The notes: generated by a model from the sequence alone, not told the origin. A stretch of DNA of 64,000 nt from Candidatus Melainabacteria bacterium (GCA_003242885.1 QKMZ01000015.1:62001-126000), one strand, 5' to 3'. Counted from the stretch's first letter, positions 51,110 through 61,201 are shown. A program made the numbers and translations.

Positions 51110-52444
51110 ATGACTGAAAAGTCTCCATTAGTTTTTCCGCGAGGTTTCGTCTGGGGAGCGGCTACTGCTGCATATCAGATCGAAGGGGCTGCGAAAGCCG
51201 ACGGGCGCGGCGAGTCGATTTGGGACCGTTTTTCCCACACGAAAGGAAACATTCTCAACGACGACAACGGGGATGTCGCCTGCGATCACTATCATCGTTT
51301 TGCAGATGACGTTGCGATGATGAAAGATATGGGACTGAAGGCCTATCGTTTTTCGATCTCGTGGCCTCGCGTGATGCCTCACGGAAGAGGCTCCATAAAT
51401 TGGCTCGGGCTAGACTTCTACGATCGGCTAGTCGATGCTTTGTTGTCTGTTGGCATAGAACCTTACGCAACTCTCTATCATTGGGATTTGCCAGAGTCTC
51501 TGCAAGAAATCGGTGGTTGGACTAATCGCGATGTCACCGGTTATTTCGCTGACTATGCGGCGGTTATGGCAAAACGCCTGGGCGACCGCGTCAAGAATTG
51601 GATGACGATCAATGAACCGTGGGTGGTAGCAGTCCATGGCAATTTGCTTGGCGATATGGCGCCGGGATATAGAGACAAATCGACGGCTATCAAAGTCGGT
51701 CACAATCTACTGGTTGGGCACGGGCGGGCGCTGGAGACCATTAAACACAGCCGTCCTGATGCAAAAGTGGGCATCACGTTAAGCCTTTCACCGGTCGAGC
51801 CTGAAACAGAATCCGACGAAGACCAGCGCATCGCGGAAAAGCGATATCAAATATCAGCAGGGTGGTTTTTAAATCCACTGCTGACCGGTGCATATCCTTC
51901 GGAATGTTATCCCGAATTTGGTGAGGCAATCTCAGTTATTCATCCGGGTGATATGGCATTGATCTCGCGTCGCATGGATTTCCTCGGCGTGCAATATTAC
52001 TTCCGCGTCGTCACTGGTATGCGCGGTGATGTCAAAAAGGTCGCTGGTTCGAAGTACACCGAGATGGGTTGGGAAGTCTGTCCCAGTGCGCTCGAGCGTT
52101 TGCTTGTTCGTATGAATCAAGATTATGATCTGCCACCCATTTTCATCACCGAAAATGGCGCGGCTTTCGATGACAAAGTTTCCAAAGATGGGCACGTTCA
52201 TGATCCTGAACGCATCGAGTATTTGCGAGAGCACTTGCATGCTGTCTACCGTGCGCTTAAGCAGAATGTGCCGTTGAAGGGCTATTTTGCCTGGTCTCTG
52301 CTCGATAATTTTGAGTGGGCATTCGGTTATTCCAAACGATTTGGAATTGTTCATGTCGATTACAAAACGCAAAAACGCACTATCAAAGACAGCGGACATT
52401 GGTACAGCCGCGTGTCACGAAGAGGAGAATTGGAGCTAACCTGA
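51110..52444 (+). CDS. family 1 glycoside hydrolase (beta-glucosidase)
   Basis: 444 residues, the usual GH1 length. FVWGAATAAYQIEGAAKADGRGESIWD opens the barrel. The acid/base Glu is in MTINEPWVVA (about 163-172), the nucleophile Glu in IFITENGAAF (about 345-354), and the substrate-binding W...EWAFGY block is near 405. No signal peptide, so it is cytoplasmic and acts on imported beta-glucosides such as cellobiose. It follows rsgA by six bases and overlaps the SDR gene by one base (TGATG), so the three may be co-transcribed. Confidence 0.95.
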   Translation: MTEKSPLVFPRGFVWGAATAAYQIEGAAKADGRGESIWDRFSHTKGNILNDDNGDVACDHYHRFADDVAMMKDMGLKAYRFSISWPRVMPHGRGSINWLGLDFYDRLVDALLSVGIEPYATLYHWDLPESLQEIGGWTNRDVTGYFADYAAVMAKRLGDRVKNWMTINEPWVVAVHGNLLGDMAPGYRDKSTAIKVGHNLLVGHGRALETIKHSRPDAKVGITLSLSPVEPETESDEDQRIAEKRYQISAGWFLNPLLTGAYPSECYPEFGEAISVIHPGDMALISRRMDFLGVQYYFRVVTGMRGDVKKVAGSKYTEMGWEVCPSALERLLVRMNQDYDLPPIFITENGAAFDDKVSKDGHVHDPERIEYLREHLHAVYRALKQNVPLKGYFAWSLLDNFEWAFGYSKRFGIVHVDYKTQKRTIKDSGHWYSRVSRRGELELT

Positions 52445-53172
52445 TGTCTATCGCACCAAATAGAGTGGCAGTCATAACAGGAGCCAATCGTGGAATTGGT
52501 TTGGAAGTCGCCCGGGAATTGGCGCGTGCGGGCCTTACGGTTGTGCTCACATGCCGAGACGAAGATAAGGGAAAAGAAGCGCAAAAACAATTGGCATCAG
52601 AAGGTATAACTGTCGATGTCCAATCTCTCGATGTAACTAAGCCCGGTAGCGTAAGAGATCTTGCTCTCTACTTGCGAAAACGGTACGGGCGCCTTGATGT
52701 TTTAGTGAACAATGCCGGAATCATGCTCGACAAATTCGAAAATGGCGAGCCGGTAATGAGCATTCTCGACTGCGAACTAGAAAATGTTCGAGCGACAATG
52801 GAGACAAACGTTTATGGTTCTTTATCCATGATCAAGGAACTTCTTCCATTGATGAAGGAAAACCATTACGGACGCATTGTCAATGTTTCTTCTGGTCTCG
52901 GGCAGATGTCTGAGATGGGCGCAGGGTATGCGGGTTATCGCCTTTCTAAGGCTGCTTTAAACGCGCTCACTTGCATGGTCGCAGACGAAGTAACGAGTGA
53001 GAATATCATTGTCAACGCTTGTTGCCCTGGATGGGTCCGCACTGATATGGGCGGAAAACATGCGGCACGAAGTGTTGAGGAAGGCGCCGACACTGTCGTT
53101 TGGTTGTGCCTGGCTCCCGACGGTTCTACCTCCGGCAAACTCTTCCGCGATCGAGAAGAACAGCCCTGGTAA
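52444..53172 (+). CDS. short-chain dehydrogenase/reductase (carbonyl-reductase-like)
   Basis: 242 residues from ATG 52444, which overlaps the glucosidase stop (TGATG). The NADP-binding motif TGANRGIG (about 13-20), LVNNAG, the catalytic Ser in NVSSGLGQM and the YAGYRLSKAA (YxxxK) motif are present, as is the CCPGWVRTDMGG loop typical of plant and animal carbonyl-reductase-like SDRs. It probably reduces an aldehyde or ketone with NADPH. Pairing with GH1 may mean aglycone processing (inference). Confidence 0.92.
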   Translation: MSIAPNRVAVITGANRGIGLEVARELARAGLTVVLTCRDEDKGKEAQKQLASEGITVDVQSLDVTKPGSVRDLALYLRKRYGRLDVLVNNAGIMLDKFENGEPVMSILDCELENVRATMETNVYGSLSMIKELLPLMKENHYGRIVNVSSGLGQMSEMGAGYAGYRLSKAALNALTCMVADEVTSENIIVNACCPGWVRTDMGGKHAARSVEEGADTVVWLCLAPDGSTSGKLFRDREEQPW

Positions 53173-53215
53173 TGGTAATGGCAATGGCATTGGCTTTGGC
53201 GAAGCGTTCCTAAAA

Positions 53216-54211
53216 TCACTTGCGTGCGGAAAATTTCTTCCAGACATCTGGGTTGACAGCGTTGGCAGGTAGCTTACCGGAGAAGGCTTCTAAAAGCCCT
53301 TTTACAGCTAACTCATCCATCGCAGCGCGCGTTTCTTTTGTTGCGCTTCCGATATGCGGCGCCAAGACAACATTGGGCATCTTCATCAGACGTTCGGGAA
53401 CGTTTGGTTCGCGCTCAAAAACATCAAGACCGCAGCTTGCGATCTTTCCTTGTTCGAGAGCCTCAACCAGAGCTTCTTCGTCAATTACTGCTCCGCGCGA
53501 TGTGTTGACGAGGACGCAGTGTGGCTGCGTTAGTGCAAACTCTGCCTTGCCGATCAAGTGACGCGTTTCTTCTCTCAGCGGGCAATTAATGCTGATAAAG
53601 TCGGCTTGCTTGCACAAATCGTGAAGTGAAACTCTCTTTGCATCGAAAGTCTTTTTTAGTTCGTCGTCTGTTTTCTTATCATCAGCTTTGCGCGTGTAAA
53701 TAATGTTCAATCCGAATGCGCGAGCGCGTTTTGCCACCGCCTTGCCAATGCGCCCCATTCCGACGATGCCCAGCGTTTTTCCGTTCAGCTCCGCCCCAAG
53801 CATCAGCTCCCGTTTCCAGCCTTTCCATTCACCGCGGCGCACATACGTGTCTGCTTCAACTATACGTCTGGCTGCTGCAAGCAATAGTGCGAAAGCTAAA
53901 TCCGCCGTAGCATTGTCCAGCACGCCGGGGGTGTTTGTGATTAGCACGCCCGCGTCATTGGCATCGGAGACATTTATGTTGTCGTAGCCGACTGCGACAT
54001 TAGCAACGAGCTTCAGTTGAGGTCGCTTTTTGAAAAGCTCTGCATCTATCTTGTCGCCAAGAATGCAAACCAGCGCATCTTTGCCTTCAAGGCGCGCCTC
54101 GACTTCTTCTCGCGGCATTGGATCGTCCGACTCATATGCGTCGACTTGTGCAAAATTTTGCAGCGCGTCAAAAGCTTTTTGAGAGAGTTTGCCTGTAACG
54201 AATACTTTCAA
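53216..54211 (-). CDS. D-2-hydroxyacid dehydrogenase (glyoxylate/hydroxypyruvate reductase-like)
   Basis: 331 residues. VAVGYDNINV, NTPGVLDNATADLAFALLL, the NAD-binding GIVGMGRIGKAVAKRA (about 148-163), the catalytic Arg in NTSRGAVIDEEAL, the Glu near LDVFEREPNVPERL and the His in LAPHIGSAT are all in place. The family reduces glyoxylate or hydroxypyruvate to glycolate or D-glycerate. Its ATG overlaps the stop of glpD (ATGA on the minus strand), so the two are co-translated. This suggests a joint role in glycerol or glycerate metabolism (inference). Confidence 0.94.
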   Translation of the reverse strand: MKVFVTGKLSQKAFDALQNFAQVDAYESDDPMPREEVEARLEGKDALVCILGDKIDAELFKKRPQLKLVANVAVGYDNINVSDANDAGVLITNTPGVLDNATADLAFALLLAAARRIVEADTYVRRGEWKGWKRELMLGAELNGKTLGIVGMGRIGKAVAKRARAFGLNIIYTRKADDKKTDDELKKTFDAKRVSLHDLCKQADFISINCPLREETRHLIGKAEFALTQPHCVLVNTSRGAVIDEEALVEALEQGKIASCGLDVFEREPNVPERLMKMPNVVLAPHIGSATKETRAAMDELAVKGLLEAFSGKLPANAVNPDVWKKFSARK

Positions 54212-55890
54212 TGTTTTTGTAACTCTCTTTTTTGAAACGTATGCGATGCAGCGATGTGCTCGTTGATTATACTTTGCGTATTTTCAATCTCTACCTTTGT
54301 TCTTGCTTCGTCCCAACCCAGGCAGCTTCGTACGAGATTGGCAACGCGAGGCACGGCATCGAGGCACTGCCCCTGGTGCACTAGTCCCATGCGCATTCTT
54401 CTGAAGAGCAGATCTTCAAGAAGCATCGCCGATTCGTTAACTATGCAAAACGGAATTTCAGCCATGATGGGTGGGAAGTCAGGACAGACTCTTGCAGCCA
54501 ATTCGGGCTCATCTTCCACGATCGACAAAACTTTATCGGCGTCTTTGCCGTAGCTGGCGATTAAGTGATCGAGGGTGGCTGGTTCGATGGAAAGTTTGCG
54601 AGCGCGTGCGGCGATATGGGCAGTCGAGGTGAGGAAATCCGGCTTATCGCTAAAGCCGCCGAGCATTGTTTTTGCAGTGCGCGATTGGGTCGCGCGGGCA
54701 GCCAGGTCCGGATGCTCCGCAAACAATTTGTTCAAGACTTCGTCAGCCATGATCCTGTAATTGGTCAGTTTGCCGCCAAGCAGTCCGACTATTTTGTATG
54801 GACCGACATAAATCAGGTGCTCGCGCGACACGCTTCCGGTCGCTTGTCCTGATTCGGATGGCGGGGTTCCTACCAGAGGGCGCAGTCCTGCCCAGCTGGC
54901 AATAACGTCATCACGCGTTATCTTTCTGGACCCCGAGTAAGTGTTGACCACTGAGATTAGATAGTCGACCTCGTCTACATTTGCCAGCGGATTGTCCAAG
55001 TCGCCTGCGTAGCCCGTATCGGTGGTTCCTATCATTACCGCGCGCTGCCACGGGACTACAAAAACATAGCGCCCGTCTAGCGTCGGAAGGAAAAGTGCAG
55101 AATTTGTTTCAAACGAAGATTGGGGCACCATTATATGAATGCCTTTCGCCGGAGAGCAGCGAGGCTGCCACGCCGGGTCTAGCATTTGCATCAATTTGTC
55201 GGACCAAATACCTGCTGCATTAATAAATGTTTTGGCGCGAATTTCCATATCGCCGCCTGCGTAGCAATCATGACACTTAATTGCGACAAGCTCTCCATTT
55301 TCAACATGGAAGCCCGTTACTTCTGCGTAATTAATGGCCGTTGCACCCATAGCGCAGGCTGACTTGACCACTTCCATAACCAGGCGCGAATCGTCCGTGA
55401 TGCAGTCGTGAAATCGCAGCCCTCCTACGATTTGCTCTCTGCTTAAGCCTGGAGCTGATTCGAGGATTTCACGCTGAGACAATCTTGTGTGACGATGATC
55501 CTTGATGACATCCATTGCCAGAAGGTCATACAAAGTAAGCCCCAGTTCAGCTTTGAAGCCGAAGAAGCGCTTTTGCTTCAGAATCGGCAGCACAAATGAA
55601 AAGTCGCGCACCATGTGCGGCGCAAGTTTTTCCAGCAATGCGCGTTCGTGCAGAAGCTGCCTTGTCAATCCAAAGTGCAGTTGTTCTAAGTAGCGCAGCC
55701 CGCCGTGTATAAGCTTTGTTGTTTTGCTGGATGTGCCGGAAGCGAAATCTCGCTTTTCCAGAAGTATCACGGATAGTCCACGCGACGCGGCATCCTGAGC
55801 GAGTCCAGCTCCTACGATTCCTCCGCCGATAATGGCAATGTCAAACTCCTTTTCTGGGGCCTCTTTGACTGCTTGACTACGCGGTTTCAT
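54208..55890 (-). CDS. glpD: glycerol-3-phosphate dehydrogenase (FAD-dependent)
   Basis: 560 residues. The FAD-binding motif IIGGGIVGAGLAQDAASRG (about 19-37), KRDFASGTSSKTTKLIHGGLRYLEQ (the GlpD signature), FHDCITDDSRLV and NAAGIWSDKL are present. So are the substrate-region blocks PAKGIHIMVP and TDTGYAGDLDNP, and the C-terminal DUF-type domain (AEIPFCIVNESAMLLEDLLFRRMRMG). It oxidises glycerol-3-phosphate to dihydroxyacetone phosphate and passes electrons to quinone at the inner membrane. First gene of a two-gene operon with the hydroxyacid dehydrogenase. No glpK or glpF is nearby. Confidence 0.96.
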   Translation of the reverse strand: MKPRSQAVKEAPEKEFDIAIIGGGIVGAGLAQDAASRGLSVILLEKRDFASGTSSKTTKLIHGGLRYLEQLHFGLTRQLLHERALLEKLAPHMVRDFSFVLPILKQKRFFGFKAELGLTLYDLLAMDVIKDHRHTRLSQREILESAPGLSREQIVGGLRFHDCITDDSRLVMEVVKSACAMGATAINYAEVTGFHVENGELVAIKCHDCYAGGDMEIRAKTFINAAGIWSDKLMQMLDPAWQPRCSPAKGIHIMVPQSSFETNSALFLPTLDGRYVFVVPWQRAVMIGTTDTGYAGDLDNPLANVDEVDYLISVVNTYSGSRKITRDDVIASWAGLRPLVGTPPSESGQATGSVSREHLIYVGPYKIVGLLGGKLTNYRIMADEVLNKLFAEHPDLAARATQSRTAKTMLGGFSDKPDFLTSTAHIAARARKLSIEPATLDHLIASYGKDADKVLSIVEDEPELAARVCPDFPPIMAEIPFCIVNESAMLLEDLLFRRMRMGLVHQGQCLDAVPRVANLVRSCLGWDEARTKVEIENTQSIINEHIAASHTFQKRELQKH

Positions 55891-56286
55891 TATCTGTCTG
55901 GGTTTCCTGTGTTTGGATAGAAATATTTCGGATGGCCATCCTATTGTGACACGTCGAGATATGTCGTGTGGAAAACCATAAACATCGGCAAATGTGTGCG
56001 TTTGAGCTTATATTCGGGACGGCAGCAATTTTAATATCTTGTTGCAAACGCTTGCTGGGGGCTGATTTTGCGGATAATGAACTTCGCGGATACCTTATTT
56101 TTTGCCCATATTGCTGGAAGCTGTGAGATCTACAAGGTAATTTCAAGCTCAATACTTTATTCTTTAGAACTGCCAAGCTGGCTCAGATGCTAGTGTATCC
56201 GCCGGCGGGCATCAAAAATATTGTTGAACCCAGTCAGGTCGCAATGCGGTAGTCCGCTGCGCAAATTAGAATTGGTACAAATAACG
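55891..56286. other. 396-base divergent intergenic region with palindromes
   Basis: No coding frame with support. Near glpD lie a 12-bp perfect palindrome, GGATGGCCATCC (55930-55941), and 8 bases further a dyad ACACG...CGTGT (55949-55969). Both are 40-80 bases upstream of the glpD start and could be operators. The rest is AT-rich leader of the TPR/CHAT gene. Confidence 0.4.
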
Positions 56287-59250
56287 ATGAAAAATCTGAT
56301 AAAGAGTGGGCTGTGTGTAATTCTGGCTAGCACTACATGTGGTGCTATGTCTGCAGAAGAAAACCCCAAGGAGCTTGTGCTACCTGGTAAGAACATCCCC
56401 GTGCCAAAGGACATCGGAACGATCCGCGTCAGAGAAGCAGGTCAAATTCCTGCCGGAATGGAAAACAATTCTCCTGGCAAAATCAATCAAATTCCGACTG
56501 TTCCGGAACTGGCTCAAACTCCGGAAACGATCGACAAAGTTCATCGCTTAGAAGCGGAAGGCGAAAAACTATTTGCCGCCGGTACGCCCGAGAAAGCTCT
56601 CATCAAATGGCAAGAAGCCTATGGCATGTGCTTGGAAATGAAGTATGTCGAAGGGCAAGGGCGAGCGCTCACCAACATGGCGCGTACCTACCTGGCTAAC
56701 GCTCACTACGTGAAGGCAAAATACCTTGCAGATAATGCCTGTGAAGTTTTGGTAGAAACTCAGGACAAAGCGGATTTGGGTAAGGCTAGGGTTGCACTCG
56801 CACAAGCCTACTTCGGTTTGGACAATCCCGTTTTGGCCGGACAGCAACTTGAGCTGGCGCTAAAAGACTATGCCCAAATGAGCACCACCAATGCGCGCGA
56901 TTCGGCTCAGCTGACCTCTCTTTGTGCCGGCGTGCTGATAAAGATCGGGAAATATAAAGAGGCTTTGATGTTCAATCAAGCTTCTTCGACTTATCTAGAG
57001 CAGGCCGGAGACCTCCATGCTTCTCTCGCTAAGCGCGTGGCTTCAACCAGTATATTGCTGGGCCTCGGACTTTATACTGCGGCAAAAGAAGAAGCCGACC
57101 GTGCTCTTGCTACCGCAAAGGTCAGCAAAAATCCAGTTAGCGTGCCGATTGCCATGGCTAGCATTGCCAATTGCCAATACGCTCTGGGTGAATATTCAAC
57201 GTCTTTGAAAACATTCGAAGACTGCTCTAAGTTGATAGAAAAACTGCCGGCAAACATGCCTATGCCAGACCTTTCCAAAGCCAACTTTGAATTGGGTTAC
57301 GCACACGCTTTGATCGCTTGCGGGTACCCGGACCAAGCCAAAGCACATTTGGATGTCGCTATTCCTTTGTTCAAAAAGACTTCCAATGTCTTGGGACAAG
57401 CGCAAGCGGTGAATGCTGTAGGCATAATTGACGAAGGTCAGGGACTTCACGAGAAAGCCATAACGAACTTCCATGAAGCTCTCAATTTGCAGTCTGTTGC
57501 AAATCCAAAGAATGAAAGGTTGCAACTGGCGATCTCGCAAAATCTTGCTGCTTCGCAAGCGAGAGCCGGCAAAAATACAGATGCAAAACTATTGCTTGCC
57601 GGTTGCATGCAGATGTTCACCAGGCAGAAGAGCCCGCTTAAAGACCCGGTCTTGGAGTGCAGAACGATGCTTGCGCTCGGCGAAGTTCTTCTGAAACTTT
57701 CCGAAAATGATATTGCCAAAGCCAGATTGAAGGATGCTGTGACATTGGCAGCGAAGTATCAAGACGATTCGACATTGTGGCAAGCGTACACTCTGCTTGC
57801 TAAGCTTGCACAACTGGAGACGGAGCCCGAAACCCCGGTCAGCGAGCTTCTCACAAGTGCACTGTCTCACTTCCGTTCTCCGCAAGCAGGTGTGTTTCCA
57901 TCTCCTGAACGTCTGAATTATCCAAGCACACGTCAAGATCTCGGCGAACAACTAGTGGCGATGCTTGCAAAAAACAAGATGTCGCAACAAGCGCTTATCG
58001 CTGCAGAACAATTGAAGGATGAGCTTTTCATTGTTGAGTGGAACCGCCGTGGCGGGAAGGTAAAACCTGAAGACGTTGAAATCTACAATGATTTGATGAC
58101 CCAGCGCGCGCACCTGCACGCCTGTGAAGATGGCAGCCCGCCGTCCCTTTTGACTCCCGAATGGCAAAAGTGGATGACGCGCTTCCGTAATTTAGTCGAA
58201 GAAAATCGTCGCCTTGCTCGTTTGATCGCACCATTGCCGATGAGTGTAGAACAAATATTGGTTGCTGTAAGAAACAACAAAGCAACCATGATCGATTATC
58301 TGGTCGGTGAAAATTCATCTGTAGTTTTTACGATGGACGGAACCGGCAGACTATCAGCCTCTGTAATTCCAGTTGGCCGCGGTCGTTTGAAAGAACAAGT
58401 AAATGCGCTGGTAAATGGTATGACCGCGCCTCAAGGTGTAGATCCTGCCTCTGGCGAGCGCATGTTGTTGCAAACTCTATACAAAGAGCTGATACCGCCA
58501 GTAGTGGCCCAGTCTTTGCCGAATAATCCGGAACAAACAATTGTTATCGTTCCTGATGGTGTTCTCTACAATCTTCCTTTTGCTGCATTGATCGATGCAA
58601 ACGGCAAGTACATGATCGAACGTCATACGCTCACCATGGCGCCGTCCGTGGGCGTCTTCATGGACAGCCCGCCGCGATACACTGAAGATCAATCGCTGGT
58701 GGTGGCATCTGGATCGCAGTCGGGCGACGATATGTTTGTCCAACTTTTCCAACCTGAATTAGTTACGAGAATGGTGGGGAAAGAAACACCTGTTGCCGCT
58801 ATCTCGGACACCATTCGCGGTAAATCAATCGTTCACTTCTCCAGCAAAGTACCTCTGCATGAGAAGAACCCGATGGATTCCGTGTTGCCGCTTGCCCCAA
58901 GCAAAGACGACGGTGGCAAAAAGGTCACCGCTGACAAATTGTTCGGTCTGAGTTTGCCGAGTGATTTGATGGTTTGGAGCGGCAGCTCTATATATGGAAA
59001 GGATATTCAGGGTAATGCCGTGAAAGTGTTCAGCTGCGGCTTGAACTATGCCGGCGTTCGCAACGTTCTTATGACACTCTGGGCCGAACCTTCTGGCGAC
59101 AGACAGGCGGAATTGGTTGAGTTCTACAAGAGCAAGCAAGCTGGCTTGAATCAAGCTCAGTCTTTGAGGCGTGCCCAAATGCTGGCTTTGTCCAAGGATC
59201 CTTCGGCCAAATCATGGGCTGCATTCCAATTGCTCGGACCTGGTTTCTAA
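56287..59250 (+). CDS. secreted TPR protein with degenerate CHAT domain
   Basis: 987 residues from ATG 56287, the start that gives a signal peptide (MKNLIKSGLCVILASTTCGAMSA). Residues about 90-560 contain ten or so TPR-type units (EGEKLFAAGTPEKALIKWQEAYGMC and others). A linker helix region leads into a CHAT (caspase-like) domain from about 680, with DYLVGENSSVVF, IVPDGVLYNLPFAALID, and the C-terminal VLMTLWAEPSGDRQAELVEFYKS...SLRRAQMLALSKDPSAKSWAAFQLLG. The catalytic pair is lost: the His of HxxHG is Lys854 (VHFSSKV) and the Cys of SACE is Ser900 (WSGSSIY). It is therefore a pseudo-protease scaffold, probably periplasmic. Confidence 0.87.
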   Translation: MKNLIKSGLCVILASTTCGAMSAEENPKELVLPGKNIPVPKDIGTIRVREAGQIPAGMENNSPGKINQIPTVPELAQTPETIDKVHRLEAEGEKLFAAGTPEKALIKWQEAYGMCLEMKYVEGQGRALTNMARTYLANAHYVKAKYLADNACEVLVETQDKADLGKARVALAQAYFGLDNPVLAGQQLELALKDYAQMSTTNARDSAQLTSLCAGVLIKIGKYKEALMFNQASSTYLEQAGDLHASLAKRVASTSILLGLGLYTAAKEEADRALATAKVSKNPVSVPIAMASIANCQYALGEYSTSLKTFEDCSKLIEKLPANMPMPDLSKANFELGYAHALIACGYPDQAKAHLDVAIPLFKKTSNVLGQAQAVNAVGIIDEGQGLHEKAITNFHEALNLQSVANPKNERLQLAISQNLAASQARAGKNTDAKLLLAGCMQMFTRQKSPLKDPVLECRTMLALGEVLLKLSENDIAKARLKDAVTLAAKYQDDSTLWQAYTLLAKLAQLETEPETPVSELLTSALSHFRSPQAGVFPSPERLNYPSTRQDLGEQLVAMLAKNKMSQQALIAAEQLKDELFIVEWNRRGGKVKPEDVEIYNDLMTQRAHLHACEDGSPPSLLTPEWQKWMTRFRNLVEENRRLARLIAPLPMSVEQILVAVRNNKATMIDYLVGENSSVVFTMDGTGRLSASVIPVGRGRLKEQVNALVNGMTAPQGVDPASGERMLLQTLYKELIPPVVAQSLPNNPEQTIVIVPDGVLYNLPFAALIDANGKYMIERHTLTMAPSVGVFMDSPPRYTEDQSLVVASGSQSGDDMFVQLFQPELVTRMVGKETPVAAISDTIRGKSIVHFSSKVPLHEKNPMDSVLPLAPSKDDGGKKVTADKLFGLSLPSDLMVWSGSSIYGKDIQGNAVKVFSCGLNYAGVRNVLMTLWAEPSGDRQAELVEFYKSKQAGLNQAQSLRRAQMLALSKDPSAKSWAAFQLLGPGF

Positions 59251-59431
59251 GAGACTCGAAGAACTTAAACTGGACACTTTGCAATACCGCTTTTTCTTCA
59301 TGACAACGCTGTTTTGTAAGGTCTTGGAAAGGTTTTTCACCTACTACATTAAGTATTGAAGTCAAGAGTCTCGAGCAAAGCATACGCGTTGTATAACTCA
59401 TTATCTGGGTCGGTTGTAATTGGGGTTTGAT

Positions 59432-61201
59432 ATGAAAAGGAGTAACGTTGCCAAGGGATTGTTGAGATCCACAGCACAACAGATTGCTTGTTTGAGCCTT
59501 GCTGCCTCGGTAGTCGCGTCGCCGCTCGCGTCGTACGCTGATACCGTGTCCGAATCGGCTGTCGACAACAAGATGGCACCAGTTTCGGCAGTCAGCGAAA
59601 AGGATGTACTCAACATCCTGGAGCCGGTTCAACCGACATCCACAGACCCCGAGCAAATCTCGTCGCCGAATGCGGCCAACACAGACATCTCCGGCAGACC
59701 TGCTAATGATGCCGACGCAAAAATAACTGAAGCGAAAAGCGTAGACGCTAAAGATAAGAAGCCCGCTGCTAAAGACGGCAAGAAGGCCGAAGGCAAAATG
59801 GCTAAGTTGCGCAAAATGGCATCGATGGCGTCGCGATATCGCGTAACTTATGGCAAGAAGCAAGTCGCTAACGCTGACGTTGCACCGGCTGCAGAAGCAC
59901 CAGTCGCTGAAGCAAAGCAAGCGGACGCAGACTCGAAAGTTGCTGAATCAGCCGAGAATAAAGAAGTTGCCTCGACGGAAGTAAAAACCGAATCTGCTGC
60001 AACTTCAGAAAATGCATCGCAAGGATGGAACGAAGGTTCTGAAGTTAAAGCCGAAGAGAAAGCTTCGACCCCAACTGCTGAAGCCGCGCCGGTAGCCAAT
60101 GCCGAAGCCAGCGATGAAGCAGCAAAAGCAGCTGAAGCAACCAAAGAAGCAGTCGACCAGACTGCTCCTGCCAGCGAAGCTACAAACAATGATGCATCGA
60201 CCGCAGCCCCGGTAGCTGAAGCTGCAGGTACTCCGGAAGAATCAGTCAACAATGAAAGCGGAGTTCCTATTGCTTTCGGTTTGGGCGGCACACTGAAAGA
60301 TCTGGAAGCTGCAGCTAAGCTTTCTCCCGACGGCATCATTGTTGTCGACAACGACGAAGCCGTTGAGCAAAACGACCACTTGCAATACGAAGAGATGCCC
60401 CTCGATGACGGAAAGCAAAACATCAAGATTGGTGCTCGCTTCCCAGTCGTTATCAGTTCTGCATTGAATAGCAAAACTGCCAAGAAGGGCGATCGCTTCG
60501 AAGCTCGTTTGAAATACGATTTGAAGATTGGCGACAAACTGATCGCCAAGAAGGGCTCGATTGTCAGAGGTCACCTCGATTATTGTTTGAAAGCCCGCAC
60601 AATTTTGCATTCGCTAGTCAGTCCCGAGCGCTGGTACCGCAACTCCGGCTGCATCGGGCTGGCTTTCGATGAAATCGTCAACGAAAAGGGTGAGCACATC
60701 CCTTGCGTCGCTGCTCCAGCGCGCGCTGGACGCGTCATAAAGAATAAAGCTGAAGGGCGTGAATTGGGCGTCAACCACAATGGACAGGTTGTTGGTCCCT
60801 GGGCTCAGCAACTGCGTTACAAAGCTGTCCGCGTGGGTCTCAACTTCGCAATGGCACCGGCTGGAGTGTTTAGCTTTGGCGCGATGCCTGTAGCTCTTGG
60901 TGCAATCGGCGCAGTCAACCCTAACTTCGCCTTCGGCAAACCAGTCGGTTTGAACGTTCGCCACCGTCGTATTAAAGGCTTCGCATGGGGCTTCTTGAGC
61001 GGCATTCCTGGCAGCTGGTTGATTGAAGACACAACTGTAAAAGGACAAGAAGCAATCATAAAGCCGGGCGATGAGTTTTACGCTGCATTCAAGCAAGAAT
61101 TCAACGGCGAGCCTGAAACCGACGCTTCAATCATGGCTGGTGCATCTACCAAGGTGCGTGGTCAGGTCGTAAACGAGAAGGACGCTCCCAAGAAGAAGTA
61201 G
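59432..61201 (+). CDS. secreted Ala/Glu-rich protein with TrbI-like domain
   Basis: 589 residues from ATG 59432 (GGGG upstream). A signal peptide ends near SYADTV. Residues about 40-270 are a low-complexity Ala/Glu/Lys/Val region, probably extended. The C-terminal domain (about 320-570) contains RFPVVISSALNSKTAKKGDRFEARLKYDLKIGDKLIAKKGSIVRGHL. This resembles the TrbI/VirB10-like beta-barrel block in which a protected surface value (GDxFxA) precedes an 'I-P-x-G-S-x-x-x-G' strand. A Gly-rich hydrophobic stretch follows (FAMAPAGVFSFGAMPVALGAIGAV). It faces a second gene with the same domain. Envelope function likely; details unknown. Confidence 0.75.
   Translation: MKRSNVAKGLLRSTAQQIACLSLAASVVASPLASYADTVSESAVDNKMAPVSAVSEKDVLNILEPVQPTSTDPEQISSPNAANTDISGRPANDADAKITEAKSVDAKDKKPAAKDGKKAEGKMAKLRKMASMASRYRVTYGKKQVANADVAPAAEAPVAEAKQADADSKVAESAENKEVASTEVKTESAATSENASQGWNEGSEVKAEEKASTPTAEAAPVANAEASDEAAKAAEATKEAVDQTAPASEATNNDASTAAPVAEAAGTPEESVNNESGVPIAFGLGGTLKDLEAAAKLSPDGIIVVDNDEAVEQNDHLQYEEMPLDDGKQNIKIGARFPVVISSALNSKTAKKGDRFEARLKYDLKIGDKLIAKKGSIVRGHLDYCLKARTILHSLVSPERWYRNSGCIGLAFDEIVNEKGEHIPCVAAPARAGRVIKNKAEGRELGVNHNGQVVGPWAQQLRYKAVRVGLNFAMAPAGVFSFGAMPVALGAIGAVNPNFAFGKPVGLNVRHRRIKGFAWGFLSGIPGSWLIEDTTVKGQEAIIKPGDEFYAAFKQEFNGEPETDASIMAGASTKVRGQVVNEKDAPKKK

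Noticed and set aside
53171..53205. Terminator in the TGGTAATGGCAATGGCATTGG run after the SDR gene
   Set aside because: It is a short imperfect tandem repeat with only a 5-bp self-complementary core and no T tract.
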